Source: Pseudomonas laurylsulfativorans (GTDB lineage Bacteria > Pseudomonadota > Gammaproteobacteria > Pseudomonadales > Pseudomonadaceae). From it: DNA of 64,000 nucleotides. The notes beneath the pieces were generated by a model, which did no database searches, had not been told where the DNA came from, and saw only the letters and a program-made list of their open reading frames with translations. Each line of letters begins with the position of its first letter. Positions within the stretch are counted from its first letter, which is position 1. Both the position numbers and the translations under genes were made by a program. The stretch is from assembly GCF_002906155.1 (NCBI RefSeq), contig NZ_MUJK01000002.1, forward strand, positions 558,001 to 622,000, in the 5' to 3' direction. This document shows positions 28,026-37,634 of the stretch, one piece after another.

Positions 28026-28979
28026 TTAGTTCAGCCCCGGATTCGCCACCAGTCGCTCGCCATTTTGGGCCAGCGACTTCAGGAATTCGCTCTGCAACTC
28101 GGGATCATTGCGCGTCAGTTCGATCAGGCTCTGTTCCAGCTCGCTGGCTTCCTCTTCAAGACCCAGCTCCGACAGGCGTTTGACCCGGTGAACCCACTGA
28201 TTGACTTCGTCTCCTTCGAGGTCATCATAAATCAGCCCATGGGCCTCGTAGAGCTTGCTGCGCAAGGTGCTGCTGATGGCCAGGGTGGAATCGGTGCGTA
28301 CGTTGTCCTGACCATCCTCAACACGAATCAGCAATCGGCTCAGATGGTTGATGTCATGTTCGGCGAACGGGTTGTCGAGCAGATTCAGGCGCAATACGCC
28401 GTTCTTGTCGGTGGTCAGTTCAAAGGTTTCCTTGCCAGCCTTGACTTCAACCGGACGCTCGCTCCACGGCAGGCTTGAGTATTCCGTGCGTTTGTCGCGC
28501 TGGACTTCATCAATGCCCGCCAGGTTCTGCTGTGCGCGACCGTGGGACTGCACGTTCATAAACGGGTTGAGCCCGGCGAAGCCGTAGCTCAACCAGTCCT
28601 TGGTCACGCTGTCCGGCAGATTGCCGAGGGCGAACACATTGACCACGTTGGCGCCGACACCCGCCACCACGGCCACCGCGCCCAGCGGGATTTCGTAAAT
28701 CTCCCGCCAGGGTTGGTACGGCGTATAGCGGTCATAGTGACGCGTGACTTCGTACTCGGTGACTTCGAAAGTCTTCTGCTCGTGGATTTTCACCCGCCGT
28801 TGCGGCAGCTCAAGCACCTTGGGCTCACCGACATCGATCTGCAGGCTGTGATCGAGCAATTTGCGCTCGACCCGCTCCTCGTGCTCGCTGCGTTGTGACA
28901 TGTGGTTGGCACAGCCGCTGACCAGCAGGGTGCCGCACAAGGCAGCAGCACCGAGGCCTAAGGTGTTTCGCTTAAACAT
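28026..28979 (-). CDS. Lipoprotein of unknown function
   Basis: A 317-residue protein with a lipoprotein signal peptide (lipobox LVSGC, Cys23 modified). The residue after the Cys is Ala, so outer-membrane sorting is likely. A hydrophobic stretch near residues 100-125 (IPLGAVAVVAGVGANVVNVFALG) could insert in a membrane or be buried. The C-terminal 70 residues are helical and charged. I do not recognise a characterised family. It is followed on the same strand by no other gene within the transcript; proS lies upstream after 17 bases, so it is probably the second gene of a proS transcript? The order on the minus strand is proS first, then this gene. Confidence 0.75.
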   Translation of the reverse strand: MFKRNTLGLGAAALCGTLLVSGCANHMSQRSEHEERVERKLLDHSLQIDVGEPKVLELPQRRVKIHEQKTFEVTEYEVTRHYDRYTPYQPWREIYEIPLGAVAVVAGVGANVVNVFALGNLPDSVTKDWLSYGFAGLNPFMNVQSHGRAQQNLAGIDEVQRDKRTEYSSLPWSERPVEVKAGKETFELTTDKNGVLRLNLLDNPFAEHDINHLSRLLIRVEDGQDNVRTDSTLAISSTLRSKLYEAHGLIYDDLEGDEVNQWVHRVKRLSELGLEEEASELEQSLIELTRNDPELQSEFLKSLAQNGERLVANPGLN

Positions 28980-28996
28980 GACGTCTCTATCTGGTT

Positions 28997-30712
28997 TCAG
29001 CGGCGGATACGGGCCTGAAGGAAGGACAGCACGTCGGCGACCGGCAGCGCTTGCGGCTCGGCCTCGGTACGGCTCTTGTATTCCAGGTTGCCATCGGCGA
29101 GGCCGCGGTCGCTGACCACGATCCGGTGTGGAATGCCGATCAGTTCCATGTCAGCGAACTTGATGCCAGGGCTGGTTTTCTTGTCGCGGTCGTCGAGCAG
29201 CACTTCGAAGCCGGCAGCGGTGAGTTCCGCGTACAGCTTGTCGGTGGCTTCACGAACTTGTTCGGTTTCGTAGCGCAGTGGCACCAGGGCAATCTGGAAC
29301 GGCGCGAGGGTGTCGCTCCAGATGATCCCGTTTTCGTCGTTGTTCTGTTCGATGGCAGCCGCCACCACGCGAGACACGCCGATGCCGTAGCAACCCATTT
29401 CCAGGGTGACCGGCTTGCCGTTTTCGCCCAGTACTTCGCACTTCATCGCTTTGCTGTACTTGTTGCCCAGCTGGAAGATGTGCCCGACTTCGATGCCGCG
29501 TTTGATTTCCAGGGTGCCTTTGCCGTCCGGGCTCGGGTCGCCGGCCACGACATTGCGCAGGTCGGCAACGGTCGGAATAGGCAGGTCGCGCTCCCAGTTC
29601 ACGCCGAAGTAGTGCTTGTCGTCGATGTTGGCACCGATACCGAAGTCGCTCATCAGTTCGACGGAGCGGTCGATGATGATCGGCAGCGGCAGGTTCAACG
29701 GGCCGAGGGAACCGGCGCCGGCGCCAATGGCGTCGCGCAGTTCGCTTTCCGAGGCCATGACCAGCGGGCTGGCAACGCCAGGCTGGTTCGCGGCCTTGAT
29801 TTCGTTGAGTTCGTGATCGCCACGGATGATCAGGGCAATCAGCTTGCCTTTCTCTTCAGCGTGAACCACGAGGGTCTTGATGGTTTTCTCGATCGGCAGA
29901 TTGAAGCCTTCGACCAGTTGCGCAATGGTCTTGGCGTTCGGGGTGTCGACCAGGCGCAGCTCTTCACCCGGTGCGGCACGCGAAGTTTCGCGAGGCACGG
30001 CTTCGGCTTTCTCGATGTTCGCGGCGTAGTCGGAGCCGTTGCTGAAGACGATGTCGTCTTCACCGGACTCGGCCAGCACGTGGAACTCGTGGGAACCGGC
30101 ACCGCCGATGGAGCCGTTGTCGGCTTCAACAGGGCGGAACTTCAGGCCCAGGCGGGTGAATACGTTGCAGTAAGCCTGGTGCATGCGGTCGTAGGTGGCC
30201 TGTAGCGAAGGCTGGTCGGCGTGGAACGAGTAGGCGTCCTTCATGATGAATTCGCGGCCGCGCATCAAGCCGAAGCGTGGACGGATTTCGTCACGGAATT
30301 TGGTCTGAATCTGGTACAGGTTGATTGGCAGCTGCTTATAGCTGCTCAACTCGTTGCGCATCAGATCGGTGATGACTTCTTCGTGGGTCGGGCCTGCGCA
30401 GAAGTCGCGACCATGGCGATCCTTGAAGCGCAGCAATTCAGGGCCGTACTCTTCCCAGCGCCCGGATTCCTGCCATAGCTCAGCCGGTTGCGTGCTCGGC
30501 ATCAACACTTCGAGAGAGCCGGCGGCGTTCATTTCTTCACGAACGACGGCTTCGACCTTGCGCATTACCCGCAGGCCCATCGGCAGCCAGGTGTACAGGC
30601 CCGAGGCGAGTTTGCGGATCATGCCGGCGCGCAGCATCAGCTGGTGGCTGATCACGACCGCGTCGGAAGGCGTTTCTTTTTGTGTGGCGAGCAAAAATTG
30701 ACTGGTGCGCAT
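28997..30712 (-). CDS. proS: Prolyl-tRNA synthetase
   Basis: Class II aminoacyl-tRNA synthetase of 571 residues, the bacterial type. Motif 1-3 of the class II core, an inserted YbaK-like editing domain (about residues 225-385) that hydrolyses Ala-tRNAPro, and the C-terminal anticodon-binding domain are all present. It ends 17 bases before the start codon of the lipoprotein gene at 28979, so the two probably share a transcript. Confidence 0.98.
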   Translation of the reverse strand: MRTSQFLLATQKETPSDAVVISHQLMLRAGMIRKLASGLYTWLPMGLRVMRKVEAVVREEMNAAGSLEVLMPSTQPAELWQESGRWEEYGPELLRFKDRHGRDFCAGPTHEEVITDLMRNELSSYKQLPINLYQIQTKFRDEIRPRFGLMRGREFIMKDAYSFHADQPSLQATYDRMHQAYCNVFTRLGLKFRPVEADNGSIGGAGSHEFHVLAESGEDDIVFSNGSDYAANIEKAEAVPRETSRAAPGEELRLVDTPNAKTIAQLVEGFNLPIEKTIKTLVVHAEEKGKLIALIIRGDHELNEIKAANQPGVASPLVMASESELRDAIGAGAGSLGPLNLPLPIIIDRSVELMSDFGIGANIDDKHYFGVNWERDLPIPTVADLRNVVAGDPSPDGKGTLEIKRGIEVGHIFQLGNKYSKAMKCEVLGENGKPVTLEMGCYGIGVSRVVAAAIEQNNDENGIIWSDTLAPFQIALVPLRYETEQVREATDKLYAELTAAGFEVLLDDRDKKTSPGIKFADMELIGIPHRIVVSDRGLADGNLEYKSRTEAEPQALPVADVLSFLQARIRR

Positions 30713-30855
30713 GGTTGGCCGTTATCGATTGCTGATGACGAGAAATGACGGAGCATTGTACGGGCGAGATCCGCTGGCGTACAGGCGTGCGGTCGGTGGT
30801 GTGGCAGGAGGGCGCGATTCACTCGGCCCTCCGCGATTTTTCCTGCGTAAAGAAC

Positions 30856-32415
30856 CTACGACTCTTCGGCGACCGGGGTCTGCACCGGTTCCGGTGTCGG
30901 TGTCGGGCCTGCGCGGCGGTTTTCCTGGAACCAGTGCAGGGCGATCAACAACAGGGTCGGGACACCGAGCAGGGCGGTAATCAGGAAGAAGTTGTGATAA
31001 CCGAACTTCTCCACCATGACCCCGGAATAACCGCCGATCAGGCGTGGCAGCAACAGCATGATCGAACTGAGCAGGGCGTACTGGGTGGCAGAGAACTTGA
31101 GGTTGGTCAGGCTCGACAGGTAGGCGACGAAGGCAGAGGTGGCCAGGCCCGAGCTGAAGTTGTCCAGGGAGATGGTCAGCACCAGCATGTTCAGGTTGGG
31201 GCCCATGTCGGCGAGCATCAGGAACAGGATGTTGGTCGCCGCGGATGCGACGCCGCCGATGAACAGGATCGGCAGGATGCCGAAACGCACGATCAACAGG
31301 CCGCCCATGCCGGCGCCGACCAGGGTCATGATCAGGCCGAAGATTTTGCTGACGCTGGCGATCTGGTCCTTGGTGAAGCCCTGGTCGATGTAGAACACGT
31401 TGGCCATCACGCCCATGACCGTATCGGACATCCGATAGGTGGCGATCAGGCCGAGCAGCAGCAGCGCTTGCCAGCGGTATCGCAGGATGAAGTCGTTGAC
31501 TGGCGTGAGTACCGGTGCCAGGCCGCGACGGCCCATGGCCGAGAGGCACAGGGCGGTGAGCGTGATATAGAGGATGGCCCGCAGGAGTGCGCGGTCCTCG
31601 AGCAGCAGGTCGAGCATGCTCACGCCTTCGAACAGCACGCTGGCGAAGTCGGTGTTGTAGAGCTGGGTGAACATGGCTGGCACGGACACCAGCAATATGA
31701 TCAGCACGAACACCGAGGCTAGTTGGTGCGCGAAGCTGTAGCGACCGGCCTGCAGTTGCGTGCGCAATGGCACGGGTGGTTCGCGCATGAACAGGGAGGT
31801 CAGCAGTGCCGGGAGCATCAGCGCCCCGAACAGGATGTAAGTGCCGGCCCAGGCTGAATGCTTGTAGTTGAAGCCGGTGGAGCCAAAGCCTTCTGCGAAG
31901 TACAGCGCGCCTGCGGTAGCCAGCAGCGCAGCGACCCGGTAACCGGACATGTAGCTGGCGGCCAGGGCGGCCTGACGATTGTCTTCGGCGATTTCCAGGC
32001 GGTAGGCGTCTACCGCAATATCCTGCGTCGCTGATGCGAAAGCGACGACTACGGCAATGGCGATCAGCCACGACAAATGCTTTTGCGGGTCGCAGAAGCC
32101 CATCCCGATCAGGCCAAGGATCACCAGTGCCTGGGACAACACGAGCCAGGAACGTCGTCGACCGAGTTTGCCGAGCAATGGCAGTCGCCATTGGTCGAGC
32201 AAGGGCGACCAGACCCATTTGAAGGCGTACGCCAGGCCGATCAGGCTTGCATAACCAATGGTTTCACGAGCCACGCCTGCTTCACGCAGCCAGACTGAAA
32301 GCGTAGAAAACACCAGCATGTAGGGTAGGCCGGCGGCGAAGCCGAGCAGCAACAGCACGAGTGTCGAAGGGCTGGCATAAGCGGCGAGCGCGGCGCGCCA
32401 GGTTTTACGGGGCAT
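30856..32415 (-). CDS. AmpG-family muropeptide MFS transporter
   Basis: Inner-membrane permease of 519 residues with about 12 to 14 transmembrane helices. The N-terminal FAAGLPYMLVFSTLSVWLREAGV and the following GLAYAFKWVWSPLLDQW are typical of AmpG, which imports GlcNAc-anhydroMurNAc peptides for cell-wall recycling and thereby feeds AmpR/AmpC signalling. P. aeruginosa has two such genes (ampG and the related ampP), and which one this represents is not decided by sequence alone, so no symbol is given. The C-terminal tail is rich in Pro, Thr and Glu. Confidence 0.87.
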   Translation of the reverse strand: MPRKTWRAALAAYASPSTLVLLLLGFAAGLPYMLVFSTLSVWLREAGVARETIGYASLIGLAYAFKWVWSPLLDQWRLPLLGKLGRRRSWLVLSQALVILGLIGMGFCDPQKHLSWLIAIAVVVAFASATQDIAVDAYRLEIAEDNRQAALAASYMSGYRVAALLATAGALYFAEGFGSTGFNYKHSAWAGTYILFGALMLPALLTSLFMREPPVPLRTQLQAGRYSFAHQLASVFVLIILLVSVPAMFTQLYNTDFASVLFEGVSMLDLLLEDRALLRAILYITLTALCLSAMGRRGLAPVLTPVNDFILRYRWQALLLLGLIATYRMSDTVMGVMANVFYIDQGFTKDQIASVSKIFGLIMTLVGAGMGGLLIVRFGILPILFIGGVASAATNILFLMLADMGPNLNMLVLTISLDNFSSGLATSAFVAYLSSLTNLKFSATQYALLSSIMLLLPRLIGGYSGVMVEKFGYHNFFLITALLGVPTLLLIALHWFQENRRAGPTPTPEPVQTPVAEES

Positions 32416-32459
32416 GGGCTGGAGTCTGCCTCAACAAATACGGAAACAAAGCGCGCACT

Positions 32460-32822
32460 CTAACCGCTGTGCTCTACCGGGCGCCAGCCATGGCGCCGAA
32501 TATCAACACGATTGTTCAGGACACTGATGCCCTCCATGCGTAAGCGTGCGCGCTGCTCATCGCCCGAAGGGCTGCCGACCGGCAAGCTGATACGCCCGTT
32601 TGCGCCCAGAACACGGTGCCAGGGCAACTTGCTGTCGCTCGGCAATTGGCTGAGGGTGCGACCGACCCAGCGGGCGGCGCGACCCAGTCCTGCGAGCTCG
32701 GCCAATTGACCGTAGCTGACGACTTTGCCCTCGGGAACTTGCGCCAGTGTCAGATACAGCGCCGTGCGTCGGATTTGCGCCGCGCTCTCGGGTTCATCGG
32801 TTGGCTCGGTCACGTCCGTCAT
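32460..32822 (-). CDS. Alkyltransferase-like protein (ATL, MGMT family)
   Basis: A 120-residue member of the O6-alkylguanine-DNA alkyltransferase fold that lacks the acceptor cysteine: the active-site PCHR reads P67-W68-H69-R70. Such ATL proteins bind O6-alkylguanine and flip it out but cannot repair it; they direct the lesion to nucleotide excision repair. The DNA-binding helix (SYGQLAELAGLGRAARWVGR) is intact. About 15 residues at the N-terminus are acidic and probably flexible. It lies 44 bases upstream of the ampG-like gene on the same strand. Confidence 0.9.
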   Translation of the reverse strand: MTDVTEPTDEPESAAQIRRTALYLTLAQVPEGKVVSYGQLAELAGLGRAARWVGRTLSQLPSDSKLPWHRVLGANGRISLPVGSPSGDEQRARLRMEGISVLNNRVDIRRHGWRPVEHSG

Positions 32823-32976
32823 TCCTGAAGAAGTCTGATTTACCGTCTGTAGAGTAAATCCTGCACGGGCGGTTGATATATGAACTCAATAGAAATACTC
32901 GGGTCAGTCCTTGTCATGGCCTTGTTCCTACGGATAATGCCGACTTTTCTCGCAAGCCCGAGCCCGTATTTTGCTT

Positions 32977-33984
32977 ATGTTGTCCAGATCCCTGCTGTGT
33001 CTCGCTGTCCTTGGTGCTTCCACCCCCTTGCTAGCCGATACCGTGTGGTTGAAGAACGGTGACAAGTTGAGTGGCAAGATCACGCTGTTCGATGGCGGCA
33101 AACTGCTGATCCAGACCGAGTACGCTGGGGTGGTGGCGATCGACTGGAAACAGGTCAAGACCCTGGACAGTGATCAGGAATTGCTGGTCAAGCAGGATGC
33201 CTACACTGGCGAGAAAACCAAGTCGCTGAAAGCGGCGGACGCCGGCAAGGTCACGCTGGCCAACGGTGAAGCACCGAAGACGGTCGAATTGGCGAGCATT
33301 CAGCAGATTCTCAAGCCAAAACCGGTGGTCGAGGATCTGGTGTGGAAAGGCAATGTCGATGTCGCGCTGGATTATCAGCGGGCGGAAAACGACACCGATG
33401 ACTACGACATCGATTTCAAGACCAGTGCGCGTCACGGTCGCTGGCGGCATACCGCCGAAGGCGAATACAACCGCGAGTTCCAGGACGACGTGGTGACCAC
33501 GGACAACTGGCGGGCCGAGTACTCCATCGACCGATTCCTGACCGAGCAATGGTTCTGGCAGGGGCGCCTGGTGTACAAGCGCGACAAGGTCGAAGACCTT
33601 TCCCGTCAACGCACGGTCGGTACCGGTCCCGGCTATCAGTTCTGGGATGACGAACTCGGAGCATTCTCCCTGGGCTCGCTGGTCAACCGCACGGACTATG
33701 AGTTCTCCGATGGCAGCAAGGACAATTTCTACGCCCTGGCCATGAAGTGGGACTACAACCGCTACCTGATCGGCAAGCGTGTCGAGTTTTTCACCAATGG
33801 TGAAGTCGGCAAGCCGTTGTCGGGTGTGGCTGACTACGCGCTCGATGCCGAGATGGGGTTGCGCTACAAGGTGACCGACTGGGCTTCGCTGAACCTGAAG
33901 GCGGAGCGCGACATCATCAGCGGCACCGATGATGCGGACCTGGACAAGACACGCTACACCGCAGGGTTTGGCGTGACCTGGTAA
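32977..33984 (+). CDS. DUF481 outer-membrane protein (YdiY-like)
   Basis: A 335-residue exported protein. The signal peptide covers residues 1-21 (SRSLLCLAVLGASTPLLA-DTV), then comes an SH3-like N-terminal part (WLKNGDKLSGKI...) and, from about residue 115, the DUF481 beta-barrel with alternating aromatic strands and a final Trp (GFGVTW), the usual outer-membrane sorting end. The function of the family is unknown; E. coli YdiY is acid-induced. The ATG at 32977 is preferred to the TTG two codons upstream. Confidence 0.85.
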   Translation: MLSRSLLCLAVLGASTPLLADTVWLKNGDKLSGKITLFDGGKLLIQTEYAGVVAIDWKQVKTLDSDQELLVKQDAYTGEKTKSLKAADAGKVTLANGEAPKTVELASIQQILKPKPVVEDLVWKGNVDVALDYQRAENDTDDYDIDFKTSARHGRWRHTAEGEYNREFQDDVVTTDNWRAEYSIDRFLTEQWFWQGRLVYKRDKVEDLSRQRTVGTGPGYQFWDDELGAFSLGSLVNRTDYEFSDGSKDNFYALAMKWDYNRYLIGKRVEFFTNGEVGKPLSGVADYALDAEMGLRYKVTDWASLNLKAERDIISGTDDADLDKTRYTAGFGVTW

Positions 33985-33991
33985 GAAAACC

Positions 33992-34060
33992 AAAAAGATC
34001 GCCGCCTTCGACAGCTCCTGCAAGGTCAACCCGGGAGCTGTCGAAGGCGGCGATCTTTTT
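33992..34060. repeat. Long perfect inverted repeat (REP-like, GATCGCCGCCTTCG type)
   Basis: A 27-base arm AAAAAGATCGCCGCCTTCGA.. (33992-34018) is matched perfectly by 34034-34060, with a 15-base loop. It lies directly after the DUF481 gene and, with its flanking A and T tracts, should also end transcription in both directions. Partial relatives (GATCGCAGCCTT) occur at 45603 and 47013. Confidence 0.85.
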
Positions 34061-34084
34061 TGTGTGGACAAAACACTCGCCCAC

Positions 34085-34118
34085 AAAAAAGCCCCGCTGT
34101 TGAGGGCGGGGCTTTTTA
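34085..34118 (-). terminator. Terminator of the cold-shock gene
   Basis: AAAAAAGCCCCGC, short loop, GCGGGGCTTTTT, just after the stop codon of the gene at 34135. Confidence 0.88.
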
Positions 34119-34134
34119 CTAAAGCAAGTACAAG

Positions 34135-34344
34135 TTAGATAACTTGAACTTCTTCAGCTTGCATGCCTTTCTGACCGCGGGTAGCGATGAAAGAAACCTG
34201 TTGGCCTTCTTTCAGGCTTTTGAAGCCGTCGGACTGGATAGCTTTGAAGTGAACGAACAGGTCGTCACCGGATTGTGGAGTGATGAAGCCGAAGCCTTTT
34301 TCATCGTTGAACCACTTAACGGTACCGGTTTGGCGATTAGACAT
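34135..34344 (-). CDS. Cold-shock domain protein (CspA family)
   Basis: A 69-residue single-stranded nucleic-acid binding protein. RNP1 (KGFGFI, residues 16-21) and RNP2 (VFVHF-like DLFVHF) are present. It likely acts as an RNA chaperone; P. fluorescens has several paralogues, and the sequence alone does not say whether this one is cold-induced. The upstream region of about 350 bases, shared with dcd, leaves room for a long 5' leader, common in this family. Confidence 0.93.
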   Translation of the reverse strand: MSNRQTGTVKWFNDEKGFGFITPQSGDDLFVHFKAIQSDGFKSLKEGQQVSFIATRGQKGMQAEEVQVI

Positions 34345-34697
34345 GGTGTAACTCCTTGAACAAAGATAACTGCGACTCAGGAAGAACCCTGGCCGAGACT
34401 GAGTGCAAAGAGCAGGAAAAATTCTTGTAGATGGTTGGATCGAAATTCAACATATCGTGTAGAGATTCTCAGTGACACAAGCAGCACAGTGACGCCACCT
34501 TAACCCTTTTTCCGGGACGTGCCAATGCTTCTTGTGAAGGTTTCTCTGTTTTAAGGATCGGCGGTGTGACGGTTCGTCGCCAGAGCGTGTAATTCCTGCC
34601 TGTTCGGCGAGAATTGCACCCCGGACTTTGAACCCGGCGGCGCGCCCGGTAAGATGCCGGACAGAATTTTTCGACCTCGCTATTCAGGACACCCGCC
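34345..34697. promoter_or_regulatory. Divergent csp-dcd control region
   Basis: About 350 bases between two divergent genes. No open frame is convincing. AT-rich patches at about 34420-34470 may be the csp promoter and start of its leader; this is inferred only. Confidence 0.45.
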
Positions 34698-35264
34698 ATG
34701 AGCATCAAATCGGACAAGTGGATTCGCCGCATGGCGCAGGAACACGGAATGATCGAGCCGTTCGTCGAGCGTCAGATGCGCGGCAGCGACGATAGCCGTG
34801 TGATCTCCTACGGCGTGTCGAGCTACGGCTACGACGTGCGTTGCACTAATCATTTCAAGGTGTTCACCAACATCAATTCGGCCATCGTCGACCCGAAAAA
34901 CTTCGATGCCGGCAGCTTCGTCGATATCCACAGCGACGTGTGCATCATTCCGCCGAACTCCTTCGCCCTGGCCAGCACCGTCGAATACTTCCGCATTCCG
35001 CGCAATGTATTGACCATTTGCCTGGGTAAAAGCACCTATGCGCGTTGCGGCATCATCGTCAACGTCACGCCGCTCGAGCCTGAGTGGGAAGGTCACGTAA
35101 CCCTGGAGTTCTCCAACACCACCAATCTGCCGGCGAAAATCTACGCCAACGAAGGCGTTGCGCAGATGCTGTTCCTCGAGTCTGACGAAGAATGTGAAGT
35201 GTCCTACAAGGATCGTGGCGGCAAGTATCAGGGCCAGCGTGGCGTGACCCTGCCACGTACCTGA
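34698..35264 (+). CDS. dcd: dCTP deaminase
   Basis: A 188-residue enzyme that turns dCTP into dUTP, the main route to thymidylate in gamma-proteobacteria. It carries the GKSTYARCG segment (catalytic Arg/Ser region) near residue 110 and the nucleophile-activating Glu in VTLEFSNTT. It forms trimers in the cytoplasm. The small gene at 35372 follows after about 100 bases. Confidence 0.97.
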   Translation: MSIKSDKWIRRMAQEHGMIEPFVERQMRGSDDSRVISYGVSSYGYDVRCTNHFKVFTNINSAIVDPKNFDAGSFVDIHSDVCIIPPNSFALASTVEYFRIPRNVLTICLGKSTYARCGIIVNVTPLEPEWEGHVTLEFSNTTNLPAKIYANEGVAQMLFLESDEECEVSYKDRGGKYQGQRGVTLPRT

Positions 35265-35371
35265 GTCAGCCGTCCGACAAATGTCGGGAATTCCTGAGCG
35301 GGCGTACACTCTATGGAGTGTACTGTTCCGATCCGCGCAAGGCGGGTCGGGCCATCGCTCAGGAGTGCCGA

Positions 35372-35581
35372 ATGAAGATCGATCCGCGAATCAGTGCCGA
35401 GCTGGCAAGGCTTGAACCCAATCAGGTTGGCGTTCTGGCCTGGTCCTTGTTGGCACACCCGCCCGTCAGCATGGCAGGGGGCATTCCCGGCCAGCCTGAT
35501 CCTGATACCCCGAACGAACAGCCTAATGAACCGGGTGAGCCTACGCTGCCGGATGAACCGCCTCCTGCACCTGTTGCTTGA
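35372..35581 (+). CDS. Small proline-rich protein of unknown function
   Basis: A 69-residue protein: an N-terminal half with a possible helix (ISAELARLEPNQVGVLAWSLLAH) and a Pro/Glu/Asp-rich, probably disordered tail (about residues 40-69). AGGAG lies at 35361-35365, seven bases before ATG 35372. No family is recognised. Confidence 0.65.
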   Translation: MKIDPRISAELARLEPNQVGVLAWSLLAHPPVSMAGGIPGQPDPDTPNEQPNEPGEPTLPDEPPPAPVA

Positions 35582-35605
35582 TAGTTCAAACACTACAAAT
35601 CAAAT

Positions 35606-35696
35606 ATGGGAGCGAACTTGCTCGCGATAGCGGTGCTTCAGTCGAGATCATTATTGACTGTTATATCGCTATCGCGAGCAAGCTCGCTCCCACAGG
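35606..35696. repeat. REPIN
   Basis: ATGGGAGCGAACTTGCTCGCGATAG and CTATCGCGAGCAAGCTCGCTCCCACAGG around about 45 bases, just after the 3' end of aotP. Confidence 0.9.
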
Positions 35697-35710
35697 TTTT
35701 TTGTCAGGCG

Positions 35711-36475
35711 TTACTTCAGGTTGCCGCTCAGGAACTGCTTCAACCGCTCGCTTTTCGGATTGCCCAGCACGTCTTCCGGCGCGCCTTCTTCCTCCACCAG
35801 TCCCTGGTGCAGAAACAACACCTGGCTCGACACTTTGCGGGCGAAGCTCATTTCGTGGGTCACCATGATCATGGTCCGGCCTTCTTCGGCCAGGCCCTGG
35901 ATCACCTTGAGCACTTCACCCACCAGCTCCGGGTCCAGTGCCGAGGTCGGCTCGTCGAACAGCATGACTTCCGGCTCCATGGCCAGCGCGCGGGCAATCG
36001 CGACCCGTTGTTGCTGACCACCGGACAGGAATGCCGGGTATTGGTCCGCCACGCGGGACGCCAGCCCCACCTTGTCGAGGTAGCGCCGGGCGCGGTCCTC
36101 GGCTTCCTTCCTGTCGCACCCCAGCACCCGGCGCGGGGCCATGGTGATGTTTTCCAGCACCGTCATGTGGCTCCACAGGTTGAAGTGCTGGAACACCATG
36201 GCCAGGCGGGTGCGAATCCGTTGCAGCTCATCAGCGTCGGCCACGTGCATGCCGTGACGATCCTTGATCATGCGGATGTTCTGCCCGTCGAGGCTCATGG
36301 CGCCGTCGTTGGGTTGTTCCAGGAAGTTGATGCAACGCAGAAAGGTACTTTTACCTGAGCCGCTGGCGCCGATCAGGCTGATGACGTCGCCAGTCTTGGC
36401 CTTGAGCGAAACACCTTTGAGGACTTCATGGTCGCCATAGCTTTTATGCAGGCCTTCGATGGTCAATTTGTACAT
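35711..36475 (-). CDS. aotP: Arginine/ornithine-type ABC transporter ATPase (AotP)
   Basis: A 254-residue cytoplasmic ATPase of the polar amino acid ABC family. Walker [10 protein letters not shown] is at residues 36-44, then Q-loop, signature LSGGQQQR, Walker B MLFDEPTS and the H-loop THE. It is the last gene of an operon ordered as in P. aeruginosa aotJQMOP. In P. aeruginosa argR follows aotP; here a REPIN follows instead. Length and HisP-like insertion ([16 protein letters not shown]) agree with basic amino acids as substrate. Confidence 0.88.
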   Translation of the reverse strand: MYKLTIEGLHKSYGDHEVLKGVSLKAKTGDVISLIGASGSGKSTFLRCINFLEQPNDGAMSLDGQNIRMIKDRHGMHVADADELQRIRTRLAMVFQHFNLWSHMTVLENITMAPRRVLGCDRKEAEDRARRYLDKVGLASRVADQYPAFLSGGQQQRVAIARALAMEPEVMLFDEPTSALDPELVGEVLKVIQGLAEEGRTMIMVTHEMSFARKVSSQVLFLHQGLVEEEGAPEDVLGNPKSERLKQFLSGNLK

Positions 36476-36488
36476 GGGGCATGCATCC

Positions 36489-37607
36489 TCAAGGCGAAAG
36501 TAGATAGCCGCTGCGATAGGCTTCGGTGCCCGCGACGTGGGCGATCACCATGCCGGCAGTGGCCATGCGGCGCAGCGAGCGGGCGTACATCAACCCGGCG
36601 GCGGAGCAATGAACGGGGGTGACGCGATCGTTGATCGGGTCAATGATCTCGGCGATCAGTTGCCCGGCTTCGAGGTACTGACCCGGCAGCGCGGTGAACA
36701 CCAGCAGTCCGCCGACGGGCGTGGCCACCGGTTCTACACCGGCCAGCGGTGTCGCCGGATAGGGCAGGTCGGGCAGGGGCGCGGGTTCGCCGGCAATCGC
36801 GCCGAAATGGATCAGGTAATCGATCAGCGACTGGCAATCGCGGCTCGCCAGCGGATGATTGACGTCACCCTGACCGCGCAATTCGACGGTCACCGAAAAA
36901 CTGCCCGGCGCAATGTCGAAGTGTTCGCCGAAGCGCTCCTTCAACTGCCACCAGAGCAGGGTGAAGCATTCATCGAACGACTGACCGCCAGAGTCCGTGG
37001 CCAGCAGGCTGGCTTCGGCGCCGATGTAACGGGCCAAAGGTTCGACCTGCGGCCAGGCATCCGGCGTGGTGTACAGATGCGCGACCGCCTCGAAATCGCA
37101 ATGCAGGTCGAGCACCATGTCGGCGTCACAAGCCAATCGTTGCAGGGTCAGGCGCTGGGATTGCAATTGGGTGTCGCCAGTCTGCCGGGCCAGCGCATCG
37201 CGCAGGCTGCTGCGGATCAGTTGCAGGTTGTGCTGCGGATCGTCACCGAGCTTGCCCTCGATCGCATTGCCGACTTCCTCACTGAGGTCGACGAACCAGC
37301 GGTTGAAGTTCTGGCCGCTTTCCAGCTCGTAGCGGCCCAGCGGCACATCCATCAGCACCTGTTCCAGGCCCACCGGGTTGGCGATGGGCACCAGCACGAT
37401 TTCGCTGCGCAGGCGACCGGCGGCTTCCAGCTCCGCCAGGCGTTGCTTGAGGTGCCAGGCTACCAGCATGCCGGGCATTTCGTCGGCGTGCAGGGAGGCC
37501 TGGATATAGATCTTGCCGTTGGCCGGTTGTGGGCCGAAGTGAAAACTGTGGATCTGTCGTGCGGTCCCCGGTACCGGGGCCAGCAGGTCATGTTTCTGGT
37601 GGCGCAT
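36489..37607 (-). CDS. aotO: AotO-like succinylglutamate desuccinylase/aspartoacylase family protein
   Basis: A 372-residue M14-type zinc amidohydrolase. The metal ligands H40 and E43 (SLHADEMPG) and a later His (DLHCDF) are present. In P. aeruginosa aotO lies inside the arginine/ornithine uptake operon but is not needed for transport; it may deacylate N-acylated amino acids taken up with the system. Between aotM and aotP with gaps of 27 and 13 bases, so it is cotranscribed. Confidence 0.85.
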   Translation of the reverse strand: MRHQKHDLLAPVPGTARQIHSFHFGPQPANGKIYIQASLHADEMPGMLVAWHLKQRLAELEAAGRLRSEIVLVPIANPVGLEQVLMDVPLGRYELESGQNFNRWFVDLSEEVGNAIEGKLGDDPQHNLQLIRSSLRDALARQTGDTQLQSQRLTLQRLACDADMVLDLHCDFEAVAHLYTTPDAWPQVEPLARYIGAEASLLATDSGGQSFDECFTLLWWQLKERFGEHFDIAPGSFSVTVELRGQGDVNHPLASRDCQSLIDYLIHFGAIAGEPAPLPDLPYPATPLAGVEPVATPVGGLLVFTALPGQYLEAGQLIAEIIDPINDRVTPVHCSAAGLMYARSLRRMATAGMVIAHVAGTEAYRSGYLLSP

Positions 37608-37634
37608 CTGTTGTTTCCTGAAACTGGTTGAGAC

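Noticed and set aside
36489..37607. AstE (succinylglutamate desuccinylase of arginine catabolism)
   Set aside because: The gene lies in the aot operon and no other ast genes are near, so AotO is the better name; both belong to the same zinc amidohydrolase family.
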